DNA of 64,000 bases from Bacillus sp. FJAT-42315 (GTDB taxonomy: Bacteria; Bacillota; Bacilli; Bacillales; Domibacillaceae): NCBI RefSeq assembly GCF_002797375.1, contig NZ_KZ454941.1, forward strand, positions 1,473,331-1,537,330, given 5' to 3'. The position numbers were made by a program, and so were the translations under genes. Position 1 is the first letter of the stretch, and each line of letters begins with the position of its first letter. The notes beneath the pieces are model-generated. The model worked only from the letters and a program-made list of their open reading frames with translations. It made no database searches and was not told where the DNA came from. Shown piece after piece: positions 53,196 through 61,970 of the stretch.

Positions 53196-54176
53196 ATGAA
53201 ACCAGTAAAAGTTCTTGCTGTATCTGCTATGCTTGGATCTGCTTTAGTATTAGGTGCATGTAACAGTGGCGGCACAGGTGGAGAAGAGCCAAAGAAAGAA
53301 AACACTGAGCAAGCGGGCGAAACAGATAAGCAGCTACAAGGTAACGTTCAAGTTGACGGATCTTCTACTGTTTATCCAATCATGGAAGCTGTATCTGAAG
53401 AGTTTATGATGGAGCAACCTGATGTAAAAGTAACTGTTGGTTTCTCTGGAACTGGCGGCGGATTTGAAAAATTTATCGCAGGAGAAACTCAATTAAGTAA
53501 TGCTTCTCGTCCAATTAAAGATGAAGAGAAAGCGTCTTTAGAAGAGAAGAAAATTGATTTCACTGAATTCGAGCTTGCGTTTGACGGTCTTTCAATAGTA
53601 GTGAACAAGGATAATGACTGGGTAGATCACCTAACAATCGAAGAATTACAAAAAATGTGGGTAGATACTGGCAAAGCGAAGAAATGGTCTGATATCCGTG
53701 AAGGATGGCCAGAAGAAGAAATCAAATTATACTCTCCTGGTACAGATTCTGGTACATTTGATTACTTTGATGAAGTCATCTTAGAAGAACAGCAAATCGA
53801 TAAAGCAGCTACTTTGTCTGAAGATGACAACGTACTTGTACAAGGTGTAACAGGCGATAAAAATGCGATTGGTTACTTCGGTTATGCATACTACTTAGAA
53901 AATAAAGATAACTTAAAAGTGGTTCCAGTTGATGGCGGTAAAGGTGCGGTTGAACCGACAAACGAAACAATTGAAAGTGGAGAATATGCGCCATTATCTC
54001 GTCCACTATACACATATGTATCTAACAAAGCTGTAGCGGAAGATGAAGCGGTATATAACTACGTGAAATTTACTCTTGAAAATGCAGGTGCATTATCAGA
54101 AGAAGTTGGTTACGTGAAGCTTCCAGAGGAAAAATATACAAAAGCATTAGAAACATTAGAAGGATTAAAGAAATAA
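53196..54176 (+). CDS. pstS: Phosphate ABC transporter, binding lipoprotein PstS
   Basis: The 326-residue lipoprotein captures phosphate outside the membrane. The lipobox VLGAC places the modified Cys at residue 22. QVDGSSTVYPIMEAV and GFSGTGGGFEKFI form the phosphate site. ATG 53196 has AGGGGGA upstream; an in-frame ATG at 53145 is too early. A strong hairpin separates it from pstC. Confidence 0.97.
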   Translation: MKPVKVLAVSAMLGSALVLGACNSGGTGGEEPKKENTEQAGETDKQLQGNVQVDGSSTVYPIMEAVSEEFMMEQPDVKVTVGFSGTGGGFEKFIAGETQLSNASRPIKDEEKASLEEKKIDFTEFELAFDGLSIVVNKDNDWVDHLTIEELQKMWVDTGKAKKWSDIREGWPEEEIKLYSPGTDSGTFDYFDEVILEEQQIDKAATLSEDDNVLVQGVTGDKNAIGYFGYAYYLENKDNLKVVPVDGGKGAVEPTNETIESGEYAPLSRPLYTYVSNKAVAEDEAVYNYVKFTLENAGALSEEVGYVKLPEEKYTKALETLEGLKK

Positions 54177-54208
54177 TTTTTTAAGCGGATAGAGGATTAT
54201 TATTCCGT

Positions 54209-54238
54209 AAGGTGGAAAGCGACTCCGCTTTCCACCTT
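54209..54238 (+). promoter_or_regulatory. pstS-pstC intercistronic hairpin
   Basis: AAGGTGGAAAGCG and CGCTTTCCACCTT form a perfect 13-bp stem with loop ACTC and no T-run. It likely protects the pstS 3' end, raising PstS over the membrane components. Confidence 0.7.
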
Positions 54239-54265
54239 ATTATGGGGTTGAAGGGAGTATTCATT

Positions 54266-55210
54266 TTGAAAACAGTCGAGAAGAAAATGAGCCCAGTTCA
54301 AGAATTGCTTGAGAAAAAATATAACAGCGGTTTTTTGAACAGAAGTGAAAAGATTATTCCAGTCGTACTATTTATTATGGCTGCTGTATCTGTATTAACA
54401 ACTATTGGTATTGTATTTACATTGATTTTTGAGACATTTACTTTTTTTCGTGACATTTCGTTAGTTGAGTTCTTTACTGCAAAAGAATGGTATCCATTCT
54501 CTGAATCGGAAGCCACATATGGTATTTTGCCATTGGTAATCGGAACGCTAAAAATCACAGCTATCGCTTCATTAACAGCGGTACCGATTGGTTTAGGTGT
54601 AGCTATTTATTTAAGTGAGTATGCTTCAGACACAGTTAGAAAAATCATGAAGCCAGTTTTAGAGGTGTTAGCAGGTGTACCTACCATTGTTTATGGTTTC
54701 TTTGCCCTAACATTTGTCACTCCTTTATTGCGATCTATTTTCCCTTCAGTGGAAATGTTTAATGCAATTAGTCCAGGGATTGTTGTAGGGATTATGATTA
54801 TTCCGATGATTGTATCTCTTTCAGAAGATGCCCTTTCATCTGTTCCTCAAGCTGTACGTCAAGGATCTTTAGCGCTTGGAGCAACGAAGTGGGAAACAAC
54901 TTGGAGAGTAGCAATGCCAGCTGCTTTATCAGGGATTCTTGCTTCCATTGTATTAGCCATTTCTCGTGCCATCGGTGAAACGATGATCGTAACCATCGCA
55001 GGAGGATCTACTCCTACTGCTTCACTAGATTTGACAGCTTCTTTACAAACAATGACATCTTACATTGTTCAAGTAAGCACAGGTGATGCAGGATTTGGTA
55101 CAACGATTTATTACAGTATTTATGCTGTCGGTTTTACTTTATTTATTTTTACATTGGCTATGAATGTTTTAGCTCAGCGCATCTCTAAGCGTTTTAGGGA
55201 GGAATATTAA
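54266..55210 (+). CDS. pstC: Phosphate ABC transporter, permease PstC
   Basis: The 314-residue permease has six membrane helices and the EAA-type loop GSLALGATKWETTWRVAMPAA. TTG 54266 is chosen because GAAGGGA is nine bases upstream; upstream frames lie in the hairpin. pstA begins immediately after its stop codon. Confidence 0.96.
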   Translation: MKTVEKKMSPVQELLEKKYNSGFLNRSEKIIPVVLFIMAAVSVLTTIGIVFTLIFETFTFFRDISLVEFFTAKEWYPFSESEATYGILPLVIGTLKITAIASLTAVPIGLGVAIYLSEYASDTVRKIMKPVLEVLAGVPTIVYGFFALTFVTPLLRSIFPSVEMFNAISPGIVVGIMIIPMIVSLSEDALSSVPQAVRQGSLALGATKWETTWRVAMPAALSGILASIVLAISRAIGETMIVTIAGGSTPTASLDLTASLQTMTSYIVQVSTGDAGFGTTIYYSIYAVGFTLFIFTLAMNVLAQRISKRFREEY

Positions 55211-56101
55211 ATGCAAAACGTCCAAAAAGGGATTAATACAGATGAAATGGTAGGAAATATTCCTACACGTCTTATGAAGAATAACTTGTATAAAGGAATT
55301 TTCTTTGCAGCAACAGTTTTTACATCCATCATTTTAGTCGTTCTTCTTGTTCGAATTTTCTCACAAGGAGCTGCTCATCTATCATGGGATTTCATGACGA
55401 ATTTCGCTTCGAGGCGCCCAGAACAAGCTGGAATTAAAGCAGCGTTGGTCGGAACACTTTGGATGATGGCGGTCGTTGTTCCTGTTTCTACTTTGTTAGG
55501 TGTAGGTGCCGCTATTTATCTTGAGGAATATGCGAAGAAGAATCGAATGACTAAATGGATTCAAATGAACATTTCCAATCTTGCTGGTGTACCATCTGTT
55601 GTTTTCGGTTTATTAGGATTAACGATTTTTGTCCGTATGTTTTTCCTTGGCAACAGTATATTAGCCGCAGGATTCACAATGAGTTTGTTGATTCTACCAG
55701 TAATTATTGTTGCTTCACAAGAGGCGATTCGGGCAGTACCAAACGAGTTGAAAGAAGCGTCCTTTGGGCTTGGGGCTACAAAGTGGCAAACGATTTTACG
55801 AGTGGTTCTTCCATCAGCTCTTCCGGGTATCTTAACGGGAAGTATCTTATCCTTTTCAAGAGCGATCGGAGAAACAGCTCCGCTTGTAGTTATTGGGATT
55901 CCGACATTTGTTGCCTTTTTACCTATGTCTGTTTTTGACCAGTTTACAGCTTTACCGATGCAAATTTATAACTGGACGAGTAGACCACAAGAGGAATTCC
56001 ATTTATTAGCTGCAGCTGGTATTATCATTCTTCTTATCATTTTGATCTTGATGAATTCTGTCGCTGTTTGGATTCGAAATCGTTATCAACAAAGATATTA
56101 A
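55211..56101 (+). CDS. pstA: Phosphate ABC transporter, permease PstA
   Basis: The 296-residue permease pairs with PstC. The EAA loop ASFGLGATKWQTILRVVLPSA is clear, and six hydrophobic helices are seen. Its ribosome binding site (AGGGAGG) lies within the last codons of pstC. Confidence 0.96.
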   Translation: MQNVQKGINTDEMVGNIPTRLMKNNLYKGIFFAATVFTSIILVVLLVRIFSQGAAHLSWDFMTNFASRRPEQAGIKAALVGTLWMMAVVVPVSTLLGVGAAIYLEEYAKKNRMTKWIQMNISNLAGVPSVVFGLLGLTIFVRMFFLGNSILAAGFTMSLLILPVIIVASQEAIRAVPNELKEASFGLGATKWQTILRVVLPSALPGILTGSILSFSRAIGETAPLVVIGIPTFVAFLPMSVFDQFTALPMQIYNWTSRPQEEFHLLAAAGIIILLIILILMNSVAVWIRNRYQQRY

Positions 56102-56137
56102 CTCATACTGAAGCAAAACTAATTGGAGGGAAAATCA

Positions 56138-56938
56138 ATGGCACTAGAGGTAGTGAAAGGTAAACAGAAAGCAGCTAACGAAAGCAAAGCTGTGTACAGT
56201 ACGAAAAATTGTAATCTTTGGTATGGTGATCATCATGCCTTGAAAAATATTAATTTAGACATTAATGAGAAAGAAGTTACAGCGATTATCGGACCTTCTG
56301 GTTGTGGGAAATCAACGTATATTAAAACGCTTAATCGAATGATTGACCTTGTGCCAGGTGTGAAAACTACTGGGGTTATTGAATATCGTGGACGTGACAT
56401 CTTTAACAAAGATTTTCTTGTAGAAGAGCTACGTACGAGAGTAGGAATGGTATTCCAAAAACCAAACCCATTTCCGAAATCAATTTATGAAAATGTCGCT
56501 TTCGGCTTGCGTATTCATGGTATCACAGATAAGAAAATCGTTAGTGAAACGGTTGAGAAAAGTTTACGTGGAGCTGCTTTATGGGATGAGGTAAAAGATC
56601 GCCTTCATGATCCAGCTTACGGGTTATCTGGAGGTCAGCAGCAACGTTTATGTATCGCGCGTTGTTTAGCACTAGAACCAGATGTTATTTTAATGGATGA
56701 GCCGACTTCAGCTCTTGACCCAGTGTCAACATTAAAAGTAGAGGAATTAATCCAAGAATTAAAAGAGCGATACTCCATTATTATTGTGACGCACAATATG
56801 CAACAGGCTGCTCGTATTTCTGACAAAACCGCATTCTTCTTAAGTGGTGAAGTCATCGAGTTTAGCGATACAGAGATTATTTTTAATAGTCCTCAAGACG
56901 CTCGTACGGAAGATTATATTTCAGGAAGATTCGGATAA
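56138..56938 (+). CDS. pstB: Phosphate ABC transporter, ATPase PstB
   Basis: The 266-residue ATPase has Walker [10 protein letters not shown], PstB-type [19 protein letters not shown], signature LSGGQQQR, Walker [17 protein letters not shown] 56138 follows TTGGAGGG. Only one pstB copy is present, unlike B. subtilis (two), and no phoU follows. Confidence 0.97.
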   Translation: MALEVVKGKQKAANESKAVYSTKNCNLWYGDHHALKNINLDINEKEVTAIIGPSGCGKSTYIKTLNRMIDLVPGVKTTGVIEYRGRDIFNKDFLVEELRTRVGMVFQKPNPFPKSIYENVAFGLRIHGITDKKIVSETVEKSLRGAALWDEVKDRLHDPAYGLSGGQQQRLCIARCLALEPDVILMDEPTSALDPVSTLKVEELIQELKERYSIIIVTHNMQQAARISDKTAFFLSGEVIEFSDTEIIFNSPQDARTEDYISGRFG

Positions 56939-56943
56939 GCATG

Positions 56944-56984
56944 AAAAAAGGTTAGCAGTCATTGGTCTGCTAACCTTTTTTATT
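56944..56984. terminator. Bidirectional terminator after pstB
   Basis: AAAAAAGGTTAGCAG and CTGCTAACCTTTTTT pair perfectly around TCATTGGT, with T-tracts for both strands. Confidence 0.95.
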
Positions 56985-56995
56985 AAAGCTTTACT

Positions 56996-57520
56996 TTATT
57001 TAGTCGTTAAGACAATAGCTATTTGCTTCATTGTCATGGACGAGTAAAGTTTATATTCACCGACTTGAATTTTTCTAGCGTAGTCATTTTTAGTGAGGAA
57101 GCTATTGAACTCTTCTGCGCTTTTAATGATCCCTGCTTTTTCAAGGGTCTCACCAATGTCTGAAGAGGGCATGCCAGGAGTAATTTGTAACGTATAATAG
57201 GGCTCGTTGCTTTTTTCATTGGGTACTGTTTTTTCTTTTGCTTCGTTAGTTTTAGAAAGGTCATCCGGCTTTTTCTGAAGTTGATCGCTGTTTTCCTTAG
57301 CTTTAGAAAGATTATCAACTTTTTTTTGAAGTTGGTCGACGGTTTTCTGCTGTTGATTATATTCCTCTTTTGATAAAACAACATAATCTTTCTTTTCTAG
57401 TTTGTCAATAATCTCCTTATCTGTTGTTTCAAGAGGAGATGTCGTTTGGGAATAGAACAATAATGCTAGTGAAGCAGTGAATAGTCCCGCTGCGAAAGCT
57501 CTTGTCGTTTGTTTATTCAT
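56996..57520 (-). CDS. Membrane-anchored protein with MltG-like domain (YqzC position)
   Basis: The 174-residue product has an N-terminal membrane helix (AAGLFTASLALLFYS), a Lys/Gln-rich coiled coil (TVDQLQKKVDNLSK, repeated as SDQLQKKPDDLSK), and a C-terminal domain resembling the LysM-like N-terminal part of MltG/YceG (ITPGMPSSDIGETLEKAGII ... VGEYKLYSSMTMKQI). No catalytic MltG domain is present. It may be the YqzC homologue by position and size. It starts four bases after the next gene's stop, behind AAAGGAGTGA. Confidence 0.75.
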   Translation of the reverse strand: MNKQTTRAFAAGLFTASLALLFYSQTTSPLETTDKEIIDKLEKKDYVVLSKEEYNQQQKTVDQLQKKVDNLSKAKENSDQLQKKPDDLSKTNEAKEKTVPNEKSNEPYYTLQITPGMPSSDIGETLEKAGIIKSAEEFNSFLTKNDYARKIQVGEYKLYSSMTMKQIAIVLTTK

Positions 57521-57524
57521 GCCG

Positions 57525-57890
57525 TCACTCCTTTTGGTTCATATACGGTTTCAGTAGTTGTTGGACCTGTTTTGTCGACAGAGACGATTGTCTGGCAATA
57601 GCGTCGATACTAACTCCTTGATAATACAAGGCAATCACTTGATTTTTTATGATGGCACTAATATTTGTTTGTTCAGTATACATGTCTGGATTTAATTTGA
57701 GAGAGTCATCTAAAAAAAGCTCCTCTTCTAATATTTTTATTTTTTGTTTTAGTTGATAGTTTTCTTGCAATTGCTGCATAGAAAGCTCTTCCATCTCTTT
57801 AGAAAGCTGTTTATAGCGATCTTTTTGAAAAAGGGAGAGAAGGAAAAAGCCGATTGCAGCAGCAGCAAGACCGATTATTAATCCGTCCAT
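57525..57890 (-). CDS. Membrane-anchored protein with C-terminal helix-turn-helix (YqzD position)
   Basis: The 121-residue product has an N-terminal membrane helix (LIIGLAAAAIGFFLLSLF), a coiled coil (YKQLSKEMEELSMQQLQEN), and a C-terminal helix-turn-helix-like segment (IALYYQGVSIDAIARQSSLS then TKQVQQLLKPYM). A DNA-binding-like domain tethered to the membrane is unusual. It may be YqzD by position. GAGGTGACG precedes the ATG. It is transcribed with the following MltG-like gene and divergently from the DUF4912 gene. Confidence 0.75.
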   Translation of the reverse strand: MDGLIIGLAAAAIGFFLLSLFQKDRYKQLSKEMEELSMQQLQENYQLKQKIKILEEELFLDDSLKLNPDMYTEQTNISAIIKNQVIALYYQGVSIDAIARQSSLSTKQVQQLLKPYMNQKE

Positions 57891-57995
57891 TTATATCGTC
57901 ACCTCAATGTTTGATTGCTCATGTTATTTATATCATATTTAGTTAGTTTCTACTAGCTTCATTAGGTAAAAATAGTCATATTGCGACAATAGTGT

Positions 57996-58021
57996 ACATT
58001 GTCGATCCTATCGGACAATGT
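57996..58021. promoter_or_regulatory. Operator-like inverted repeat in divergent region
   Basis: ACATTGTC (57996-58003) and GACAATGT (58014-58021) form a perfect 8-8 palindrome with a 10-base spacer, whose GATC/ATCG edges are also partly symmetric. It lies between divergent genes, 44 bases before the preferred DUF4912 start. A related GACAATAGTGT lies just upstream. Confidence 0.55.
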
Positions 58022-58064
58022 TACGATGAGAAGAAGAATGAAAATGATGCTGAATAGGGTGAGA

Positions 58065-58718
58065 ATGTTGCAAGCGGAAATTATTAGGTTAAAAAATGAA
58101 GGGAAATCGATACAAAGTATTGCTGATATATTAGGGATTTCTGTTGGCAAGGTTCGTTATCAATGGGAAAAGTTCCAAAAACAAAAAGCTCCGTTAGAGG
58201 AAGAGCCTTTTCTGTTCTCATCTAAAGATGAAAAGATAGAAGGTTTTACAGCTGGGAGCCTCGCTCTTATGCTTACTTCACCTAACCGATTCGTTTGTCA
58301 ATGGACCTTGGAGGAGTGGTATATCCAAGCGATCCAGAATATTTTTCAACTATCTATGAATCAATCAGCTTATGACTTAAGACTGTACGATGTATCAGAC
58401 ATTATGTTCAATGGAAACAATGCTCACCATATGTATAGCTTTAAAGTGCCGACAAACAGCAATTATTGGTTTGTGAAAGGTCTGCAAAGAAATCGTTCCT
58501 ATGTATGTGAGATTGGATGGTTGACCCAACACCAAGATTTCTTTCCGCTTCTTCGCTCAAATCCGATCCACACCCCTTATGAACAGGCTAATCAGCAATG
58601 GACGCTGTACTCAACACTAGAAAGCTACCGAAATGATGAATTGGCACAACCGCTTTGGGTAGAGCATATAAGCACGTATTCCTATTATGAACGTTCATTG
58701 GAGGAAGAGCATGAGTGA
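58065..58718 (+). CDS. HTH plus DUF4912 domain protein
   Basis: The 217-residue product begins with a helix-turn-helix-like segment (IIRLKNEGKSIQSIADILG then ISVGKVRYQWEKF) and continues with DUF4912, shown by YDLRLYDVSDIMFNGNNAHH, YWFVKGLQRNRSYVCEIGWL and FFPLLRSNPIHTP. DUF4912 has a beta-sandwich-like, possibly carbohydrate-related character, but its function is not established. ATG 58065 is chosen for AGGGTGAG upstream and the typical N-terminus; TTG 57999 would overlap the palindrome. It overlaps the following glycosyltransferase gene by 8 bases. Confidence 0.82.
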   Translation: MLQAEIIRLKNEGKSIQSIADILGISVGKVRYQWEKFQKQKAPLEEEPFLFSSKDEKIEGFTAGSLALMLTSPNRFVCQWTLEEWYIQAIQNIFQLSMNQSAYDLRLYDVSDIMFNGNNAHHMYSFKVPTNSNYWFVKGLQRNRSYVCEIGWLTQHQDFFPLLRSNPIHTPYEQANQQWTLYSTLESYRNDELAQPLWVEHISTYSYYERSLEEEHE

Positions 58719-61023
58719 ACAAAGACCTCTTGTTATTTTACAGCCGTCCGTCCCTTTTCGTCCGTTCCTTTTATTCAATCAAGAAGGAACGTTGCTCTAT
58801 CTTCAAGAAGTGCTTGAAGAGTATTTAGGATTAGTAGATTTATTGAAAAAGCTACCTGTCGATGCACATATTAGCGTTGTTTTTAATCCGCTAATGATCA
58901 AATGGTTTCAAACATCTAGCTTTAAATCAGCTGTAGAGCATTATTTTTCTCGTGTGGATGATGAAGAGGCCTCATTATTATTTGAGCATTGGATAGAGTG
59001 GCGTGGCGAATTGTTAGAAGCATTTAACTATTATATGAAATGTGGCCGTTTAACAGTCTATCCGACAACGATGAGTAATTTTCCTTTAACGTTTTTGCAA
59101 ACTCCAGAGGCGATCCGCTATCAGTTACAGCAAACTATTCAAATTTGGCAAGCCTGTTTTCAATGCACACCCAATGGTCTATGGCTACCTCAATGTGCAT
59201 ATACTTCAGGAATGGATTTGTTGTTAAAACAATTTGGGATCACGTACATATTTCTTGATGATGAAGCCCTTCCTCAAATGGAGGGAGCGGAGAAATATAT
59301 GTATACGACTGCCTACGGAGTTGAAGTTCAACCGATTCGTGCTATTGACTGTGAGAGCCCATGGGAAATAGGGAAAATACCGGTCTACCTTTCATTGCCA
59401 CAGTCTCCCCTTGCTTTCCTTCGCAAGTTATTGAAACATACACAACCAGGATGTTTAGAAGAGAGTGTAGCTGAAGAAAAACTCGTTCATGTTCCATTTA
59501 GCTATTTACATGTTAATCAACGCCCTTTGTTGAATGATCATGCAATCGAGCGTTTCATGCTAGCTTCTGAAATGGAACGAAAGATTGCTAGAGTAGAGAA
59601 ACGTTTGCCTCAAGATGAAAAATTTTTGCTACAAGCGCTTATACAAGAGTGGGTGTATTATTTATATGCAATTGCTCACGAGGCTTGTGAGGAGGAACTT
59701 ACCAACTACTATCATGCATTTGACTATATATATGAAGGAATTTGTCAGGATCTTTGTGATTATGATTTTATCCAACAGCGATATGAGCGCTTGTTGTTGG
59801 AAACAAGCGAGCCTTTTCAAACAAAAATAGATGAAAGTCATCATTTAACAGTAGAGAAAAAGGGAGTACTCTTATTTACTTGGGAGTATCCCCCTAGAAT
59901 AGTTGGAGGCTTATCTCGACATGTACATGACTTGTCGGTTTCGCTTGTGAAACAAGGCCTTGATATTTATGTGATTACGGCTGCCACTCCAGATGCGCCT
60001 CATTATGAATGTCACGAAGGGGTTCATGTTTTTCGTACTGGGCCATTGCATGGTGGTGAATCCGATTTTTTAAAATGGGTAGCTGACTTAAATGCGTGCA
60101 TGTTTCGGAAGGCAGTGGAGTTAATTGGAGAAAAAAGAATCCAACTACTTCATGCTCACGATTGGCTTGTCAGCCACGCGGCTCTTGCTTGTAAAGATTA
60201 TTTTCGGCTCCCTTTAGTGACGACCGTTCACGCGACAGAATATGGTCGTAATCAAGGAGACTTTACTAATATGCAATTGGAAATTAGTGGAATAGAAAAG
60301 CAGTTATTTAATCAATCTGATTGTTTAATTGTTTGTAGTCAGCCGATGAAAGAAGAGGTTCAAACATATTATTTAGAGATGTCTAAACCAATATTCATCA
60401 TCCCTAATGGCGTGTTTGTAAGTGAGCCAAAAGGCATGGTGATGAGGGCAAGCCAATCTCCTTACGTTTTTTCCATTGGGCGAATGGTAAAGGAAAAAGG
60501 CTTTCATTTATTAATTGAAGTAGCTGATAAGATATTGAAAAAGCGCAATATTCAGTTTATCATTGCAGGTAAGGGACCATTATTGAACCATTTTCGAAAA
60601 GAAGTGGAAGAACGGAATTTAGCGAATGTTGTTCAATTCATTGGGTTTGTGACGGATGAAGAAAGATGGCAGCTATTTACAGGATGTGAGTTAGCCGTTT
60701 TTCCAAGTCTTTATGAACCGTTTGGTATTGTTGCTTTAGAAGCGATGGCAGCTCAAAAGCCAGTGATAGCTTCGAGTACAGGTGGATTAAAATCGTTTGT
60801 ACGACATGAAGAGACGGGATTGCTATTTACTCCTGGAGATCAACAAAGTCTCCAGCTACAATTAGAACGGCTTTTACAGGATCGAGAGTTAGCGGAACGT
60901 ATGAGAATCAATGGCTATGATTTAGCGAAAACGGTTTATAATTGGGAAAAGGTTAGTGTACAGACGAAGCAAGTGTATGACCAGGCCATAGTAAATTTAA
61001 AGATGGAAGGTGTGCGCGCATGA
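58711..61023 (+). CDS. GH57/DUF1957-like domain fused to GT4 glycosyltransferase
   Basis: The 770-residue protein has an N-terminal half (about 1-385) resembling GH57 alpha-glucan branching enzymes and a C-terminal GT4 glycosyltransferase (about 386-770). GT4 evidence is LLFTWEYPPRIVGGLSRHVH near 388-407 and the E669-x7-E677 motif EPFGIVALE. In the GH57-like half the nucleophile motif WLPECAY reads WLPQCAY (Q161), and the HxHxP start motif reads QPSVP (11-15), so hydrolase or branching activity is probably lost. ATG 58711 follows GGAGGAAGAG. It probably builds or extends an alpha-glucan-like polymer, by analogy with archaeal-type glycogen synthases. Confidence 0.85.
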   Translation: MSEQRPLVILQPSVPFRPFLLFNQEGTLLYLQEVLEEYLGLVDLLKKLPVDAHISVVFNPLMIKWFQTSSFKSAVEHYFSRVDDEEASLLFEHWIEWRGELLEAFNYYMKCGRLTVYPTTMSNFPLTFLQTPEAIRYQLQQTIQIWQACFQCTPNGLWLPQCAYTSGMDLLLKQFGITYIFLDDEALPQMEGAEKYMYTTAYGVEVQPIRAIDCESPWEIGKIPVYLSLPQSPLAFLRKLLKHTQPGCLEESVAEEKLVHVPFSYLHVNQRPLLNDHAIERFMLASEMERKIARVEKRLPQDEKFLLQALIQEWVYYLYAIAHEACEEELTNYYHAFDYIYEGICQDLCDYDFIQQRYERLLLETSEPFQTKIDESHHLTVEKKGVLLFTWEYPPRIVGGLSRHVHDLSVSLVKQGLDIYVITAATPDAPHYECHEGVHVFRTGPLHGGESDFLKWVADLNACMFRKAVELIGEKRIQLLHAHDWLVSHAALACKDYFRLPLVTTVHATEYGRNQGDFTNMQLEISGIEKQLFNQSDCLIVCSQPMKEEVQTYYLEMSKPIFIIPNGVFVSEPKGMVMRASQSPYVFSIGRMVKEKGFHLLIEVADKILKKRNIQFIIAGKGPLLNHFRKEVEERNLANVVQFIGFVTDEERWQLFTGCELAVFPSLYEPFGIVALEAMAAQKPVIASSTGGLKSFVRHEETGLLFTPGDQQSLQLQLERLLQDRELAERMRINGYDLAKTVYNWEKVSVQTKQVYDQAIVNLKMEGVRA

Positions 61024-61877
61024 AAGGAGTTATTTTAGCAGGAGGTAGAGGAGAAAGGCTAAAGCCTTTAACGGATTGGTCACCAAAGCCGATGGTGCCA
61101 CTACTAAATAAGCCTCTGTTAGAATACAACTTAGAACTTTTCAAAAAGCAGGGGATTACCGATTTGACCCTCACCGTCTGTTACAAAAAGGAAAGTATTA
61201 AGCAGCATATTGGAGATGGCTCTCGTTTTGGTGTGAACGTTACTTATATTGAAGAGAAAGATCCGCTTGGAACAGCAGGGAGCCTTTTTCAACATGCAGA
61301 CCGTTTTAAGGAAACGTTTGTTGTTTTGAGTGGAGATGCATTGACGAATATCTCACTGGAAGAAGCGATCCGATTCCATCGGTCGAAACAAGCGCTTCTC
61401 ACTTTAGTCGCTGTGGAAGTAGAAAGGCCGGAAGAGTTCGGGATTTGTTTAACTAATGAGGAAGGGCGATTATTGTCCTTCCTCGAAAAGCCGGAGAAAG
61501 AACAAGTGTTTAGTCATGTCGTGAATACAGGCATTTACATTATTGAACCAGAGGTTTTGGAGCGCTATCATTTTAGTGGGAAAGTGGATTTTGCGAAAGA
61601 TCTTTTCCCTGTGATTTTAAAAGACTGTGAGAGAGTTTTTGTGTATCGCTCAGAAGCCTATTGGCAAGATATTGGAAATGTTTATCAGCATTGGTTAGCC
61701 GAAAAAAGATTGAAAAGTGGAATTTCGGGAATAGTCTCCACTCCAACACCATCAGTTGCTCAAATTACTCATTATTCCACACAGTTTTTAAAGCGTTTTC
61801 ATTTCAGGAATACTCTTTCAGCTAGCTGGACAAATAAAAATAATAGACAATGGGCTATTAAAACGAGAGAACAATAA
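61020..61877 (+). CDS. Sugar-nucleotide nucleotidyltransferase
   Basis: The 285-residue protein has the nucleotidyltransferase signature GGRGERLKPLTDWSPKPMVP and later VVLSGDALTNI, FLEKPEKE, VNTGIYIIEPEVL and AYWQDIGNVYQHW. It would make an NDP-sugar for the adjacent GT4 enzyme; sugar and base are unclear (glucose-1-P or mannose-1-P type). The last ~50 residues are polar and unrelated to the beta-helix or phosphomannomutase domain that extends many relatives. It overlaps the fusion gene by 4 bases. Confidence 0.88.
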   Translation: MKGVILAGGRGERLKPLTDWSPKPMVPLLNKPLLEYNLELFKKQGITDLTLTVCYKKESIKQHIGDGSRFGVNVTYIEEKDPLGTAGSLFQHADRFKETFVVLSGDALTNISLEEAIRFHRSKQALLTLVAVEVERPEEFGICLTNEEGRLLSFLEKPEKEQVFSHVVNTGIYIIEPEVLERYHFSGKVDFAKDLFPVILKDCERVFVYRSEAYWQDIGNVYQHWLAEKRLKSGISGIVSTPTPSVAQITHYSTQFLKRFHFRNTLSASWTNKNNRQWAIKTREQ

Positions 61878-61970
61878 AAATCAGACTAGCATTTACAAAA
61901 AAAAAGTGATATTATAGAAAAGTCGTAAAGAAGATACAAATGATGTATTGTAAAGTTTGGAGGGAAAAAG

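Noticed and set aside
61720-61877. Frameshift as explanation for the odd C-terminus of the nucleotidyltransferase
   Set aside because: I read the other two frames over this stretch: neither restores a beta-helix or mutase domain, and both stop soon, so a natural short tail is more likely.
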